From contig JAPUEB010000020.1 in NCBI GenBank assembly GCA_027492795.1, forward strand, positions 22,930-86,929: DNA of 64,000 nt, read 5' to 3'. How positions within the stretch are numbered: position 1 is the first letter of the stretch; the number at the start of each line of letters is the position of its first letter. The notes beneath the pieces are model-generated. The model was not told the DNA's origin. It saw nothing but the letters and a program-made list of their open reading frames with translations, and searched no databases. Positions 51,208 through 60,252 of the stretch are shown here, one piece after another. This stretch comes from Chryseobacterium sp. (GTDB lineage Bacteria > Bacteroidota > Bacteroidia > Flavobacteriales > Weeksellaceae). Both the position numbers and the translations under genes were made by a program.

Positions 51208-52242
51208 CTAAATCACCTCCAAAAACCTCATCGTATCCACATTATCCGCATAAGTAGAAAGCATCGGATTTTGCGCTTCTCCAAAGTTTTCAGAGCTCAA
51301 ACCAAGTTCCGGATTTGCGACGATACATTGGATGCTTTTTTCATTTTCTTCAATGAATTTCTTTACTTCATCCAAATTTTCGTAACGGCTAAAATTCAAC
51401 ACAGAAAGAGGCGAAAACAATGCTTCATCTTCCTTCAGCATCACAAAATTATTGTCCCAAAACTTATCTTGATTCAAAAGGTAAATCGCTTTGTTATAAT
51501 CGTAATTATTAGCATAAGCGTTGTGATTAACAATTTCAGAAAAATTCAAAAAGTTCTCAAAAAGGCGGTCTAATTTCATTTCTTTTGGAATGAAAATTCG
51601 CGTTACATTTCTACAACCCAATCCAAAATATCGAAAAATATCTTCGGCAAGAAACTGAAGCTGTTCGTTGGTTTCATTTCCATTTAAAACCGCAACAGAA
51701 GTCCGATTTTTGCGGATGATACTCAAAGAATCTTTAAAATAATAATCCAAATAACGAGCGGTGTTGTTGCTTCCGGTGGCGATTACTGCATCGAAATCTT
51801 TCAATCTTTCTACAAATTCAAATTTCACATTTCCATCAGAAAATTCATTCCATTTTTTCAGAAGAAACGGCAAAATCTGCTTGTCTTTGGATGAAAGTTT
51901 TATCAGAGGAATATTTCCGCTCAAAATCACAGAAATCACGTCGTGGAAGCCTACCATTGGAATGTTTCCTGCTAAAATAAGTCCGACTTTCTTTGGATTT
52001 TTAGAAATTCTATAGTTGGAGAGCCAGTTTTCCAAATTTTCTTTGGTTAAAAGATTTGCCCATTGTTTCAGCGCAAATTTTTGATTTTCTTGGGTAAACC
52101 AAGAGTTTTCCATTTCCGATTTCCTCAACAAAAGTGAGAATTCGTTTTCACTTTCATCATAATTTTCAGGATTTTTTTCTAAAAAATTTTTGATGTAGGA
52201 ACCTAATTGTGAAAGTCCTAAAATTTGTTTTTCTGTACTCAT
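51208..52242 (-). CDS. LuxC-like acyl-CoA reductase
   Basis: A 344-aa protein with the aldehyde-dehydrogenase-like fold of LuxC acyl reductases: VGLILAGNIPMVGFHDVISVILSGN near residues 85-110, VIATGSNNTARYLDYYF, and the active-site segment RYFGLGCRNVTRIFIP with the nucleophilic cysteine. The enzyme would reduce a fatty acyl-CoA to the aldehyde using NADPH. No luciferase or LuxD/E genes are present. It is divergent from a ferredoxin gene, so the two may share a control region. The product pathway is unknown. Confidence 0.88.
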   Translation of the reverse strand: MSTEKQILGLSQLGSYIKNFLEKNPENYDESENEFSLLLRKSEMENSWFTQENQKFALKQWANLLTKENLENWLSNYRISKNPKKVGLILAGNIPMVGFHDVISVILSGNIPLIKLSSKDKQILPFLLKKWNEFSDGNVKFEFVERLKDFDAVIATGSNNTARYLDYYFKDSLSIIRKNRTSVAVLNGNETNEQLQFLAEDIFRYFGLGCRNVTRIFIPKEMKLDRLFENFLNFSEIVNHNAYANNYDYNKAIYLLNQDKFWDNNFVMLKEDEALFSPLSVLNFSRYENLDEVKKFIEENEKSIQCIVANPELGLSSENFGEAQNPMLSTYADNVDTMRFLEVI

Positions 52243-52270
52243 TTATACCTAAAAATTGGTGGATTTTTAC

Positions 52271-52278
52271 TAATTTTG
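52271..52278 (+). promoter_or_regulatory. -7 box TAATTTTG for the ferredoxin gene
   Basis: A TAnnTTTG match leaving a ~20-nt leader, in the 61-bp gap shared with the divergent reductase gene. Confidence 0.55.
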
Positions 52279-52303
52279 TGCAAATTTAAAACAATAATTA
52301 GCA

Positions 52304-52654
52304 ATGGCTATCAAAATAACAGACGAATGTATCAACTGCGGTGCCTGTGAACCTGAATGCCCGAATAATGCCATCTACGAAGGAGCCGTAGATTGGAAAG
52401 CATCCGACGGAACTTCCCTGAAAGGATTGGTAACACTAAAATCGGGACTTACAGTGGATGCAGATGCACCACAGGAACCCGTAAGCGACGATGTTTACTT
52501 CATTGTTACCGATAAATGTACAGAATGTATGGGCTTCCACGAAGAGCCGCAATGTGCTGCGGTTTGTCCGGTGGATTGCTGCATTCCGGATGACGACAAT
52601 GTAGAATCGGAAGAAAGTTTGCTTGCAAAAAAGGCATTTTTGCACGATGAATAA
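52304..52654 (+). CDS. 4Fe-4S dicluster ferredoxin
   Basis: A 116-aa ferredoxin of the bacterial 2[4Fe-4S] type. The first cluster motif is C9-x2-C12-x2-C15-x3-C19 (CINCGACEPECPNNAI). The second has the longer spacing CTECMGFHEEPQCAAVCPVDCC, as in YfhL/Alv-type ferredoxins. Between them lies a ~45-residue insertion. It carries low-potential electrons in the cytoplasm; the partner enzyme is not evident. Confidence 0.94.
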   Translation: MAIKITDECINCGACEPECPNNAIYEGAVDWKASDGTSLKGLVTLKSGLTVDADAPQEPVSDDVYFIVTDKCTECMGFHEEPQCAAVCPVDCCIPDDDNVESEESLLAKKAFLHDE

Positions 52655-52660
52655 TATTGA

Positions 52661-52686
52661 GGCCTCATTTTGAATGGGGCTTTTTT
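52661..52686 (+). terminator. Terminator of the ferredoxin gene
   Basis: GCCTCATT/AATGGGGC stem (one G-U pair) followed by six Ts. Confidence 0.8.
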
Positions 52687-52740
52687 ACATAAAATTTTAT
52701 AAAGTATCTTTTTGATAAAATAAGAAAAACAATAAAAATA

Positions 52741-52915
52741 TTATAACGCAAAGCTCGCAAGGAAAATTTTCTTAAAAACTTGAAATTAGTTAGCAAAGGC
52801 ACTTCGCTTAGCTAATGATTAAATAATTTCAGTCTAACCTTTGCTAAAAATGTTGCCTTTGCGAACGAAAAAATAAAATTTTAGAATAAATAAAACTCTT
52901 TGCGTTCATTGCGAT
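52741..52915. repeat. Nested palindromic element, TTTGCGTTCATTGCGAT family, copy 2
   Basis: Same layout as 22086-22264: outer arms ATAACGCAAAGCTCGCAA / TTTGCGTTCATTGCGAT, and inner words TTAGCAAAGGCACTTCGC / TTGCCTTTGCGAACG. It fills the 325-bp gap before serC (52655-52979) together with the ferredoxin terminator. Confidence 0.75.
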
Positions 52916-52979
52916 AAAAATTTGCAAAACAAACAAAAACACTCATCTTACTAAAGTAACAAATCCAAATTTCAAAATA

Positions 52980-54038
52980 ATGAAAAAACACAATTTCAGC
53001 GCAGGACCCTGCATTTTGCCACAAGAAGTTTTTCAAAAATCTGCAGAAGCAATCCTTGATTTCAACGGAATCGGGCTTTCACTCCTCGAAATTTCACACA
53101 GAAGTAAAGATTTTATCCCTGTGATGGACGAAGCGAGAGCCATTGTAAAAAGACTGATGAATCTTGGCGACGACTACGAAGTGCTTTATTTAGGAGGTGG
53201 AGCAAGTTTACAGTTTTTGATGGTTCCTTTCAATTTGATGAAGGCGGAAAACGGAAAGGCAGCTTATTTAGACACCGGAACTTGGGCTGCAGGTGCGATA
53301 AAAGAAGCAAAAAAAATAGGAACTGTAGATATTGTAGGTTCTTCAAAAGCTGAAAATTACTCTTTCATTCCAAAAAATTATACGGTAGGAAGCGAGTATG
53401 ATTATTTTCACTGCACTTCTAACAATACCATCTACGGAACACAAATGAAAACTTTTCCAGAAGTGGATACTTTGATGGTTTGCGATATGAGTTCGGACAT
53501 TTTTTCGCGTCAGTTGGATTTTTCAAAATTTGATGTGATTTATGCGGGAGCCCAAAAAAACATGGGACCTGCAGGTGTAACTTTGGTGGTGGTGAAAAAA
53601 GAAATTCTTGGAAAAACCGGTCGCGATATTCCTTCTTACTTGGATTGGTCGCTGCATATTGCTAAAGAATCGATGTTCAACACGCCGCCGGTTTTTCCGG
53701 TTTATGCATCGCTTTTAACGCTTCAACATTTAGAAAATAACGGCGGAATTGCCGCTGCAGAAGCCAGAAACGAGGCAAAAGCAAAATTGTTATACGATGA
53801 GATTGACAGCAATCCAAATTTTGAATGTTTTTGCGTTCCGGAAGACCGTTCCTTGATGAATGTTTCCTTCAAATTAACCGATGAAAGCAAAAAAGAAACC
53901 TTCGACACAGCATGGAAAGCAGCCGGAATCAACGGTTTGAACGGACACAGAAGTTTGGGAGGTTACAGAGCAAGTTTGTATAATGCGCTTCCGATTGAGA
54001 GTGTTCAGGTTTTGGTAGATGTGATGAAATCTGTTTAA
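52980..54038 (+). CDS. serC: Phosphoserine aminotransferase
   Basis: Second step of serine synthesis: 3-phosphohydroxypyruvate plus glutamate gives phosphoserine. At 352 aa it is of normal length. It has the diagnostic start KHNFSAGPCILP, EISHRSKDF, and LGGGASLQF for PLP binding. Lysine K193 is in YAGAQKNMGPAGV, and a C-terminal HRSLGGYRASLYNA completes the substrate site. It is followed after 96 bp by serA, so the pathway genes are clustered. Confidence 0.97.
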   Translation: MKKHNFSAGPCILPQEVFQKSAEAILDFNGIGLSLLEISHRSKDFIPVMDEARAIVKRLMNLGDDYEVLYLGGGASLQFLMVPFNLMKAENGKAAYLDTGTWAAGAIKEAKKIGTVDIVGSSKAENYSFIPKNYTVGSEYDYFHCTSNNTIYGTQMKTFPEVDTLMVCDMSSDIFSRQLDFSKFDVIYAGAQKNMGPAGVTLVVVKKEILGKTGRDIPSYLDWSLHIAKESMFNTPPVFPVYASLLTLQHLENNGGIAAAEARNEAKAKLLYDEIDSNPNFECFCVPEDRSLMNVSFKLTDESKKETFDTAWKAAGINGLNGHRSLGGYRASLYNALPIESVQVLVDVMKSV

Positions 54039-54134
54039 TAAGCTGATTTGTTGATAAATTGATTTGCTGATTGACAAAAAATCCTAAATTTTTAAAATTA
54101 TTAATTATTCATTCTTAATTGTTAATTATCTCAA

Positions 54135-55094
54135 ATGAAAGTTTTAGCCAACGACGGAATATCGGAATCGGGCAAGAAAGCCCTCTTAGAAGCCGGAATT
54201 GAATTTCTGGAACACAGAGTTGCACAAGAGCAACTGGAAAATTTCATCAATGAAAATCAAGTTGATGTTCTATTGGTTCGCAGTGCTACGAAAGTAAGAA
54301 AAGATCTTATAGACGCTTGCAAAAGTTTGAAAATCATCGGAAGAGGTGGCGTTGGAATGGATAATATTGATGTAGAATATGCCCGTGAAAAAGGAATTTC
54401 GGTCATCAACACACCGAATGCATCATCAAGGTCGGTTGCGGAAATGGTTTTTGCACATTTTCTATCGCTTGCACGATTTCTGCACGATTCAAACAGAATG
54501 ATGCCTTTGGAAGGAGATACGCAGTTTAATGCTTTGAAAAAATCTTATTCAAAAGCGGTAGAACTGGAAGGGAAAACTTTGGGAGTGATTGGTTTTGGTG
54601 GAATTGGACAGGAAGTCGTAAAAATCGGGATTTCGCTTGGTATGAAAGTAAAAGTTTGCACAAGACATCCGAAAACAGAAACCATTTATTTGGAATTTTT
54701 CGACGGTCAGAAAGTAAATTTTGAGATTACTTCTACCAACGATATGGATGAATTTTTGAAAGATTTAGACTTTTTAAGCATCAACACGCCAAAAACAAAA
54801 GAATATATCATCGACAGTCCGCAATTTGAAAAAATGAAAGACGGAATTTTCATCGTAAATACCGCAAGAGGAGGCGTTATCAATGAAGTTACGCTTCTGG
54901 ATTTTATAGAGTCCGGAAAAGTTGCAGGTGCAGCACTCGATGTTTTTGAAAACGAACCCACCCCAGAACTTCCGTTGCTGATGAATCCCGCACTTTCGCT
55001 TTCCCCGCATTTAGGCGGAAATACGCTGGATGCGCAGGAAAAAATCGGAACAGAACTTGCTGCACAAATTTTGGAACTAAAAAACACAATGTAA
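54135..55094 (+). CDS. serA: D-3-phosphoglycerate dehydrogenase, short form without ACT domain
   Basis: First step of serine synthesis. At 319 aa it is the short type that lacks the C-terminal ACT/regulatory domain. The NAD motif is LGVIGFGGIGQEVVKIG at about residues 150-166. The catalytic Arg is in VNTARGGVI, the Glu is in DVFENEP, and the His is in SPHLGGNTLDA. It is followed by a DUF1015 gene only 6 bp downstream. The lack of an ACT domain suggests that serine feedback acts elsewhere or not at all. Confidence 0.95.
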   Translation: MKVLANDGISESGKKALLEAGIEFLEHRVAQEQLENFINENQVDVLLVRSATKVRKDLIDACKSLKIIGRGGVGMDNIDVEYAREKGISVINTPNASSRSVAEMVFAHFLSLARFLHDSNRMMPLEGDTQFNALKKSYSKAVELEGKTLGVIGFGGIGQEVVKIGISLGMKVKVCTRHPKTETIYLEFFDGQKVNFEITSTNDMDEFLKDLDFLSINTPKTKEYIIDSPQFEKMKDGIFIVNTARGGVINEVTLLDFIESGKVAGAALDVFENEPTPELPLLMNPALSLSPHLGGNTLDAQEKIGTELAAQILELKNTM

Positions 55095-55100
55095 TATTTT

Positions 55101-56342
55101 ATGCCGACATTTAGACCTTTTCGTGGTGTAAGACCTACCGAAGATTTTTTGGAAAGGTTTCCCACACATCCTATAGACAACTATACACAGGATGAAATCA
55201 ACAAAAAAGCGCAGGAAGACTCATCTTATGTACAGATGATTAAACCTTACGTTTGCAGTAAATCTAAAGATGTAGACAGAAATCTTCGCAAAATAAGAAG
55301 CAATTATGAGGAACTGATGGATGACAACAAACTCGTTCAGGATTCTTCGTCTTACTATCTATATGAACAGATTTATCCAAATAAAAATGTTTTCCGCGGA
55401 TTGTTGGGTTTAACGTCGGTTGAAGATTTTTGGGACGGAAAAATAAAAAGACACGAAAGTACCATTCCACAAAAAAAGGAAAAATTGGCCCATTACCTTG
55501 AAAAAGTAAATCTTCAGGCAGAACCGGTTTTGCTAACTTACCCTTCCAATTCAAAAGTAGAACTGCTGATGAATTATGAGGAAAAAAATGTACCTATCGT
55601 TAATATTTCAGACAGCAAAGGCATTCGACATAAACTTTGGCGAATAGATAATCGTTTGAAAATGCAGCAGTTAAAGGAAGCTTTAGACCAAATTGATTCA
55701 TTTTATATTGCAGACGGACATCACAGAATAGGCTCCACAGCTTTGAATGCAAAACATTTAAAGGAAAAAAACAAAAAACAAACCGGTACAGAAGGTTACA
55801 ACTTTATTTTCAGTTTTATCGTTTCCAATCAATCTATAAAAATTCATGATTACAACAGATATTTAACAGATTTGAATGGACTGAAACCTTCCCAAATTCT
55901 AAAAAAACTCGAAAAATCATTCCTCATTCACGAAAAAGGTGAAACTCCCTATTATCCTTCACAAAAATTTCATTTATCTATGTATTTAGATGGGAAATTT
56001 TACTCGCTCCATGTAAAACACAATTTGAGAAGTCAGGAAGTAAACCTCAATCATCTGGATCATCATCTTTTTGATCAGCTTATCTTAAAAGATATTTTTG
56101 AAATACAAAAAACCGACAGCTCCGAAAAAATAAGATATGTAAAAGGAAATTCCTCTGTTGAAGGCATTATGAAGCTGAAGGACAAAGTAGATTCTGGACT
56201 TGGAGCAATTGGTTTTGGTATTTTTCCTGTTAGTTTTTCAGAAATGATAAAAATTTCTGATAACAAAATAAGCATGCCGCCAAAATGCACCTACATAGAG
56301 CCAAAATTGATTACGGCACTCTTGATGTACGACATGAAATAA
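55101..56342 (+). CDS. DUF1015 family protein
   Basis: A 413-aa protein with the DUF1015 signature: FRPFRGVRPTEDFLERFPTHPIDNY at the start and the central motif FYIADGHHRIGSTALNA near residues 205-222, whose His pair looks like a metal or phosphate site. Family proteins are often encoded beside serA/serC. They have been proposed to act in serine metabolism (some archaeal and bacterial relatives as serine kinases, the SerK-like group); I infer rather than see this. It is 6 bp after serA and very likely cotranscribed. Confidence 0.88.
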   Translation: MPTFRPFRGVRPTEDFLERFPTHPIDNYTQDEINKKAQEDSSYVQMIKPYVCSKSKDVDRNLRKIRSNYEELMDDNKLVQDSSSYYLYEQIYPNKNVFRGLLGLTSVEDFWDGKIKRHESTIPQKKEKLAHYLEKVNLQAEPVLLTYPSNSKVELLMNYEEKNVPIVNISDSKGIRHKLWRIDNRLKMQQLKEALDQIDSFYIADGHHRIGSTALNAKHLKEKNKKQTGTEGYNFIFSFIVSNQSIKIHDYNRYLTDLNGLKPSQILKKLEKSFLIHEKGETPYYPSQKFHLSMYLDGKFYSLHVKHNLRSQEVNLNHLDHHLFDQLILKDIFEIQKTDSSEKIRYVKGNSSVEGIMKLKDKVDSGLGAIGFGIFPVSFSEMIKISDNKISMPPKCTYIEPKLITALLMYDMK

Positions 56343-56445
56343 TATCAGAAATCAATTCTTTTCCACTTCCATAAAGAGAAGAAAATTAATTTCATTTATT
56401 TTATCATTAAATTTATTAATTTTAAACCCGAAAAGAAAGGTTTTA

Positions 56446-57828
56446 ATGAAAAAAACAATACTCCTCATTCCACTCTTTCTGGGTGGAATTTTATTTGCCC
56501 AAAGAAAACCCGCACCAAAACCAAAAGTAGATTACGCCGCCGATTTCAAAAAAATTTCGGACGAAATCATGCAGAACAGTAATGCTTACGAAAACCTGCG
56601 AGAACTTACAAAAGATATTGGCCCCCGATTTTCAGCTTCACCCGCAATTTTAAAAGCAGAAGCATGGGCTCAAAACAAACTGAAAGAAGCTGGTGCAGAA
56701 AATATTAGAACACAGGAAGTGAAAGTCCCAATTTGGGAACGTGGAAGAGAATCTTTACAAATCCAAGCTGGAAACGGAAATTGGAAAACTATAAAAACCC
56801 TTGCTTTAGGCGGTTCAGAAGGAACTGGAGGAAAAGATTTGACCGGAGAAATTCTTTTCGTGAAAGATTTGGTAGAATTCAACAAGCTGTTTCCAAGTGC
56901 GGTAAAAGATAAAATTGTTTTTTTCAATTTTGCTTTCGATCAAACCATTATTAATCCCGGTGAAGCGTATTTAATTGCCGGAAAATACAGATGGTCCACT
57001 CCGTCTTTGGCAAGCAGGAAAGGAGCAAAAGCTGTTATTACGCGCGCTGCAACTTCCGCTTTTGATGATGTTCCGCACACAGGAAGCATGTATTATGATG
57101 CAGATGACAAAAATAAAATTCCAGCTTTAACAATCGGCGCGAAAAGTGCTGATGAACTGGAAAAACTTTTAAAAAAACAAAAAGTTACCGCAAAAATCAA
57201 TACCACTTCCGGAACTCGTGGCGAAACCATCAACCATAATATTATTGGCGAAATCCCTGGAAATAAAGACAATAGCGTTATCTTAATTGGTGCGCATCTC
57301 GATTCCTGGGATATTTCTGAAGGCGCTCACGACAATGGAGCCGGAGTAGTTCAGGTTTTAGAAATTTTGCGAGCTTTTAAAAAACTGGAACTCAAAAACA
57401 ACCACACCATCAGGTTTGCCCTTTTTGCCAATGAAGAAAATGGTGTTCATGGCGGCGAAACGTATGCTGCACAAGTAAAAAAATCGGGCGAGAAACATAT
57501 TTTCGCCATTGAAAGTGATGCAGGTGGATATTCTCCACGAGGAATTTCTTTGGACATGATTCCTCAACGAAGAAAACAAATTTTCATGTGGAAAAACCTT
57601 TTCCTTCCCTACGGAGTTTACGATTTCAATCAGGAAACAGCAGGACAGGATATTTTACCATTAAAAAAACTTTCAATTCCTTTAGCAGAACTTTTTCCAG
57701 ATATGCAGCGCTATTTCGACATCCATCACACCAGTGAAGATACTTTTGAAAAAGTGAACCGACGCGAAGTCAATTTGGGTGCAGTAGTTATCGCTCAACT
57801 GGTTTATATGATTGATAAAAACTGGTAA
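56446..57828 (+). CDS. M28 family zinc aminopeptidase with PA domain, exported (first of two)
   Basis: A 460-aa exported peptidase (signal ends GILFAQ). Residues about 125-255 form a PA-like insert (GKDLTGEILFVKDLVEF ... KGAKAVITRAATS). The catalytic M28 part has the dinuclear zinc ligands in GAHLDSWDISEGAHDNGAG (His, Asp), FANEENG (Glu pair), ESDAGG (Asp) and IHHTSEDTFEKVN (His). It resembles plasma glutamate carboxypeptidase-like enzymes. A paralog follows 11 bp later. Confidence 0.94.
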   Translation: MKKTILLIPLFLGGILFAQRKPAPKPKVDYAADFKKISDEIMQNSNAYENLRELTKDIGPRFSASPAILKAEAWAQNKLKEAGAENIRTQEVKVPIWERGRESLQIQAGNGNWKTIKTLALGGSEGTGGKDLTGEILFVKDLVEFNKLFPSAVKDKIVFFNFAFDQTIINPGEAYLIAGKYRWSTPSLASRKGAKAVITRAATSAFDDVPHTGSMYYDADDKNKIPALTIGAKSADELEKLLKKQKVTAKINTTSGTRGETINHNIIGEIPGNKDNSVILIGAHLDSWDISEGAHDNGAGVVQVLEILRAFKKLELKNNHTIRFALFANEENGVHGGETYAAQVKKSGEKHIFAIESDAGGYSPRGISLDMIPQRRKQIFMWKNLFLPYGVYDFNQETAGQDILPLKKLSIPLAELFPDMQRYFDIHHTSEDTFEKVNRREVNLGAVVIAQLVYMIDKNW

Positions 57829-57839
57829 TTTCACATAAA

Positions 57840-59198
57840 ATGAAAAAACTAATACCATTTCTTACACTTTTTTGGGCAACTCTATGTTTTGCACAAAAAG
57901 AAGACTCATTAATATTTAGCAAAATTTCCACAGAAATCCTCACAAAAGGCAAATCCTACGAGGATTTGCGAGAATTAACCAAAAAAATTGGTCATCGTTT
58001 AAGCGGCTCCGAAGCCTATGAAAAATCTGTAGTTTGGGCGGCACAAAAACTTCGGGATGCAGGTGCAGACAAGGTTTGGCTGCAAGAAGTTTCCGTTCCT
58101 GTTTGGGTTCGCGGAAAAGAATCGCTGCAAATAAAAACCAACGATGGCAAATGGAAATTTATCAATTTTCTTTCACTCGGAAACTCTGAAGGAACTTCGG
58201 GTAAAGATTTAACAGGTGAATTGGTAGTTGTAAAAAACAAGCAGGAATTTGATAATTTGCCAGATGAAGCTGTAAAAGGCAAAATTGTGCTATTTAATTA
58301 CCCTTTCAAGCAAGAATTTGTTTCTACAGGACAGGCTTATGGTGATGCTGCAATTTATCGCTCCAGATCTGCTTCTTGGGTTGCAAAAAAAGGTGGAAAA
58401 GCAGTGATGGTGCGTTCTATGGCTTCCAATTTTGATGATGTTCCGCATACAGGAGGAATGCGCTATGACAAAGAAGTTCCACAAAAAATTCCCGCCGTTG
58501 CAATTGGCGTAAAAACTGCCGATGAACTTGAAAAACTTTCAAAATCTCAAAAAATTTGGATAAAGCTAAATTCCAATTGCACAATGAAAGATGATAAAAT
58601 CACCCATTCCGTTATCGGAGAAATTACCGGAAAAAAAGACAATAAAGTGATTGTTGCAGGTGGTCACCTCGATTCTTGGGATGTTGGAGAGGGAGCGCAC
58701 GACGATGGAACGGGAATTGTGCAAGCCGTGGAAATTTTGAGGACTTTCAAAAATTTGAACATAAAAAATAATCACACTATTCGTGTAGTGTGTTTTGCAA
58801 ATGAAGAAAACGGCGTTCGAGGCGGAAATCAATACGCAAAAGCAGCCAAAGAAAAAAATGAAACTCATCTATTTGCCATAGAAAGTGATGGCGGTGGTTT
58901 TACACCTCGTGGAATTGCCCTTTTGATGAACGAGGATAAGAGAAAACAGATACAGAATTGGCGAAATCTTTTCGAACCTTACGGCGTTTACGATTTTACA
59001 AAACAATATGCAGGAACAGACATCGAACCAATGGAAGAAAATGGAGTTCCTTTGGCTGAACTCATCCCCGATTCGCAAAGATATTTTGAAATACACCACA
59101 CCAAAGAAGACACTTTTGAAAAAGTAAACCGCCGAGAATTGCTTTTAGGAGCAGTTGCAATGACGCATTTGATTTACATGATCGATAAATACTGGTAA
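57840..59198 (+). CDS. M28 family zinc aminopeptidase with PA domain, exported (second of two)
   Basis: A 452-aa paralog of the gene at 56446-57828. It has its own signal peptide (ends LCFAQ) and the same motif order: GGHLDSWDVGEGAHDDGTG, FANEENGVRGG, ESDGGGFTPRG, IHHTKEDTFEKVNR. All zinc ligands are kept. The 11-bp spacing implies one transcript. Divergence is greatest in the PA region, so the two copies may differ in substrate choice. Confidence 0.94.
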   Translation: MKKLIPFLTLFWATLCFAQKEDSLIFSKISTEILTKGKSYEDLRELTKKIGHRLSGSEAYEKSVVWAAQKLRDAGADKVWLQEVSVPVWVRGKESLQIKTNDGKWKFINFLSLGNSEGTSGKDLTGELVVVKNKQEFDNLPDEAVKGKIVLFNYPFKQEFVSTGQAYGDAAIYRSRSASWVAKKGGKAVMVRSMASNFDDVPHTGGMRYDKEVPQKIPAVAIGVKTADELEKLSKSQKIWIKLNSNCTMKDDKITHSVIGEITGKKDNKVIVAGGHLDSWDVGEGAHDDGTGIVQAVEILRTFKNLNIKNNHTIRVVCFANEENGVRGGNQYAKAAKEKNETHLFAIESDGGGFTPRGIALLMNEDKRKQIQNWRNLFEPYGVYDFTKQYAGTDIEPMEENGVPLAELIPDSQRYFEIHHTKEDTFEKVNRRELLLGAVAMTHLIYMIDKYW

Positions 59199-59199
59199 A

Positions 59200-59652
59200 T
59201 TATCTACGGAAAAGCCTTTCGTCAAAACTAAATTTCTCTATTTTCAGAATTTTAATTTTTGAAAAATCCGGATGCATTGGATTGATTAAGTAGTTAAAAT
59301 CGCCTTGAACAACTGCACTCGGAACTTTCAAAGTTAAAAATTTATTTTTCTTCAAAAATTCATCGCCAATTTTTTGGGTACTATCGGCATGAGGAAAAGT
59401 TTGCCAATCGGAAGGAAGTTTTTTCACCTCAAAAATTTCTGAATCTGGAAGTTCAATATGGATTAGTGAATAATCTTTAGGAGTAATTCCGAGAGGAGTA
59501 TGTACCGCAATTTCAGTAACAGAAAGTGCGATGGATTGCGAGGTATAAAGCATAGCATTTCCTCTGCTGTTCCATCTTCCGCCTGCAATTTCCGCACCTT
59601 TTCCGGAAAGGTCGTGAGCATAAATATTTTTTGAAAGCCTAAAAACCGTCAT
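59200..59652 (-). CDS. RES domain toxin (NAD+-degrading type)
   Basis: A 150-aa RES domain of normal length. The family's signature arginine and glutamate motifs are present: GGRWNSRGNAMLYTS and IALSVTEIAVH, then the C-terminal VPSAVVQGDFNYLINPMHP. Characterised RES toxins (the MbcT group) degrade NAD+ and stop growth. Its start overlaps the end of the antitoxin gene by 4 bp (ATGA), the usual antitoxin-first arrangement. It converges on the M28 gene with a 1-bp gap. Confidence 0.93.
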   Translation of the reverse strand: MTVFRLSKNIYAHDLSGKGAEIAGGRWNSRGNAMLYTSQSIALSVTEIAVHTPLGITPKDYSLIHIELPDSEIFEVKKLPSDWQTFPHADSTQKIGDEFLKKNKFLTLKVPSAVVQGDFNYLINPMHPDFSKIKILKIEKFSFDERLFRR

Positions 59653-60104
59653 GCCAAAACACCGTGTTCTATTCTTGTAAGCTCATCCATCAAAAGCTGG
59701 ATTCCAAAAGAATTGTTCATCAAACTTCTTGGAACTCTTTTTCCTAAAGCTAAATTTTCAGTTTCAAGCCAAATAGAAAAATTTTCCTGATTTCCAAAAA
59801 CCTCCGCACCTTTTTGCTGGAGAATTTCTATTTGAAGAATACGTTCCGACTGTAAAGCATCGAAAGATTTGTCTTCTTTCTGGTATCTGGAAAGTGTTTT
59901 GGTAGAAATGTGCAAAAAATCAGCCCAATTTTGAAGTGTAAAATGATATTTTTTGATAATATTTTCAAAAGAGGAAAAACTTACACCACGATTAATCTTA
60001 TCAATAATGGAATAGATTCCTCTATCATCAGAATGGCTGTAACCATACACAAACATTGGTTCGTTCACTGTATTTTTATCTTCTTTTTGGCTATACTTTT
60101 TCAT
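59649..60104 (-). CDS. Xre/MbcA/ParS-type antitoxin with DUF2384 domain
   Basis: A 151-aa antitoxin from MKKYSQKED. The longest frame starts 102 bp earlier, but a TATATTTG box at 60124-60131 lies inside that extension and fixes the start here with a ~15-nt leader. Residues about 45-90 form a helix-turn-helix (LQNWADFLHISTKTLSRYQ). The C-terminal half is the toxin-binding DUF2384 domain (EVFGNQENFSIWL..., ALGKRVPRSLMNNSFGIQLLMDEL). It should repress its own promoter and neutralise the RES toxin. Confidence 0.9.
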   Translation of the reverse strand: MKKYSQKEDKNTVNEPMFVYGYSHSDDRGIYSIIDKINRGVSFSSFENIIKKYHFTLQNWADFLHISTKTLSRYQKEDKSFDALQSERILQIEILQQKGAEVFGNQENFSIWLETENLALGKRVPRSLMNNSFGIQLLMDELTRIEHGVLA

Positions 60105-60123
60105 ATCTGCAATTTTATCCACC

Positions 60124-60131
60124 ACAAATAT
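60124..60131 (-). promoter_or_regulatory. -7 box TATATTTG for the toxin-antitoxin operon
   Basis: A TAnnTTTG match inside the longest antitoxin frame, which decides the start at 60104. Confidence 0.55.
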
Positions 60132-60204
60132 ACGACTTTTGTCCTTGAAAAATTCATTTTTGTCCAAAATTTTGAAACTTTTTATTTTTTGGTTTTCAAA
60201 AAAC

Positions 60205-60231
60205 AAAAAACCCAGAAAGATTCTGGGTTTT
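60205..60231 (-). terminator. Terminator of the peptidyl-prolyl isomerase operon
   Basis: An AAAACCCAGAA/TTCTGGGTTTT stem followed by a T-rich tract on the minus strand, 22 bp downstream of the stop codon. Confidence 0.85.
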
Positions 60232-60252
60232 GGGTGATATTTTAAATAATCT

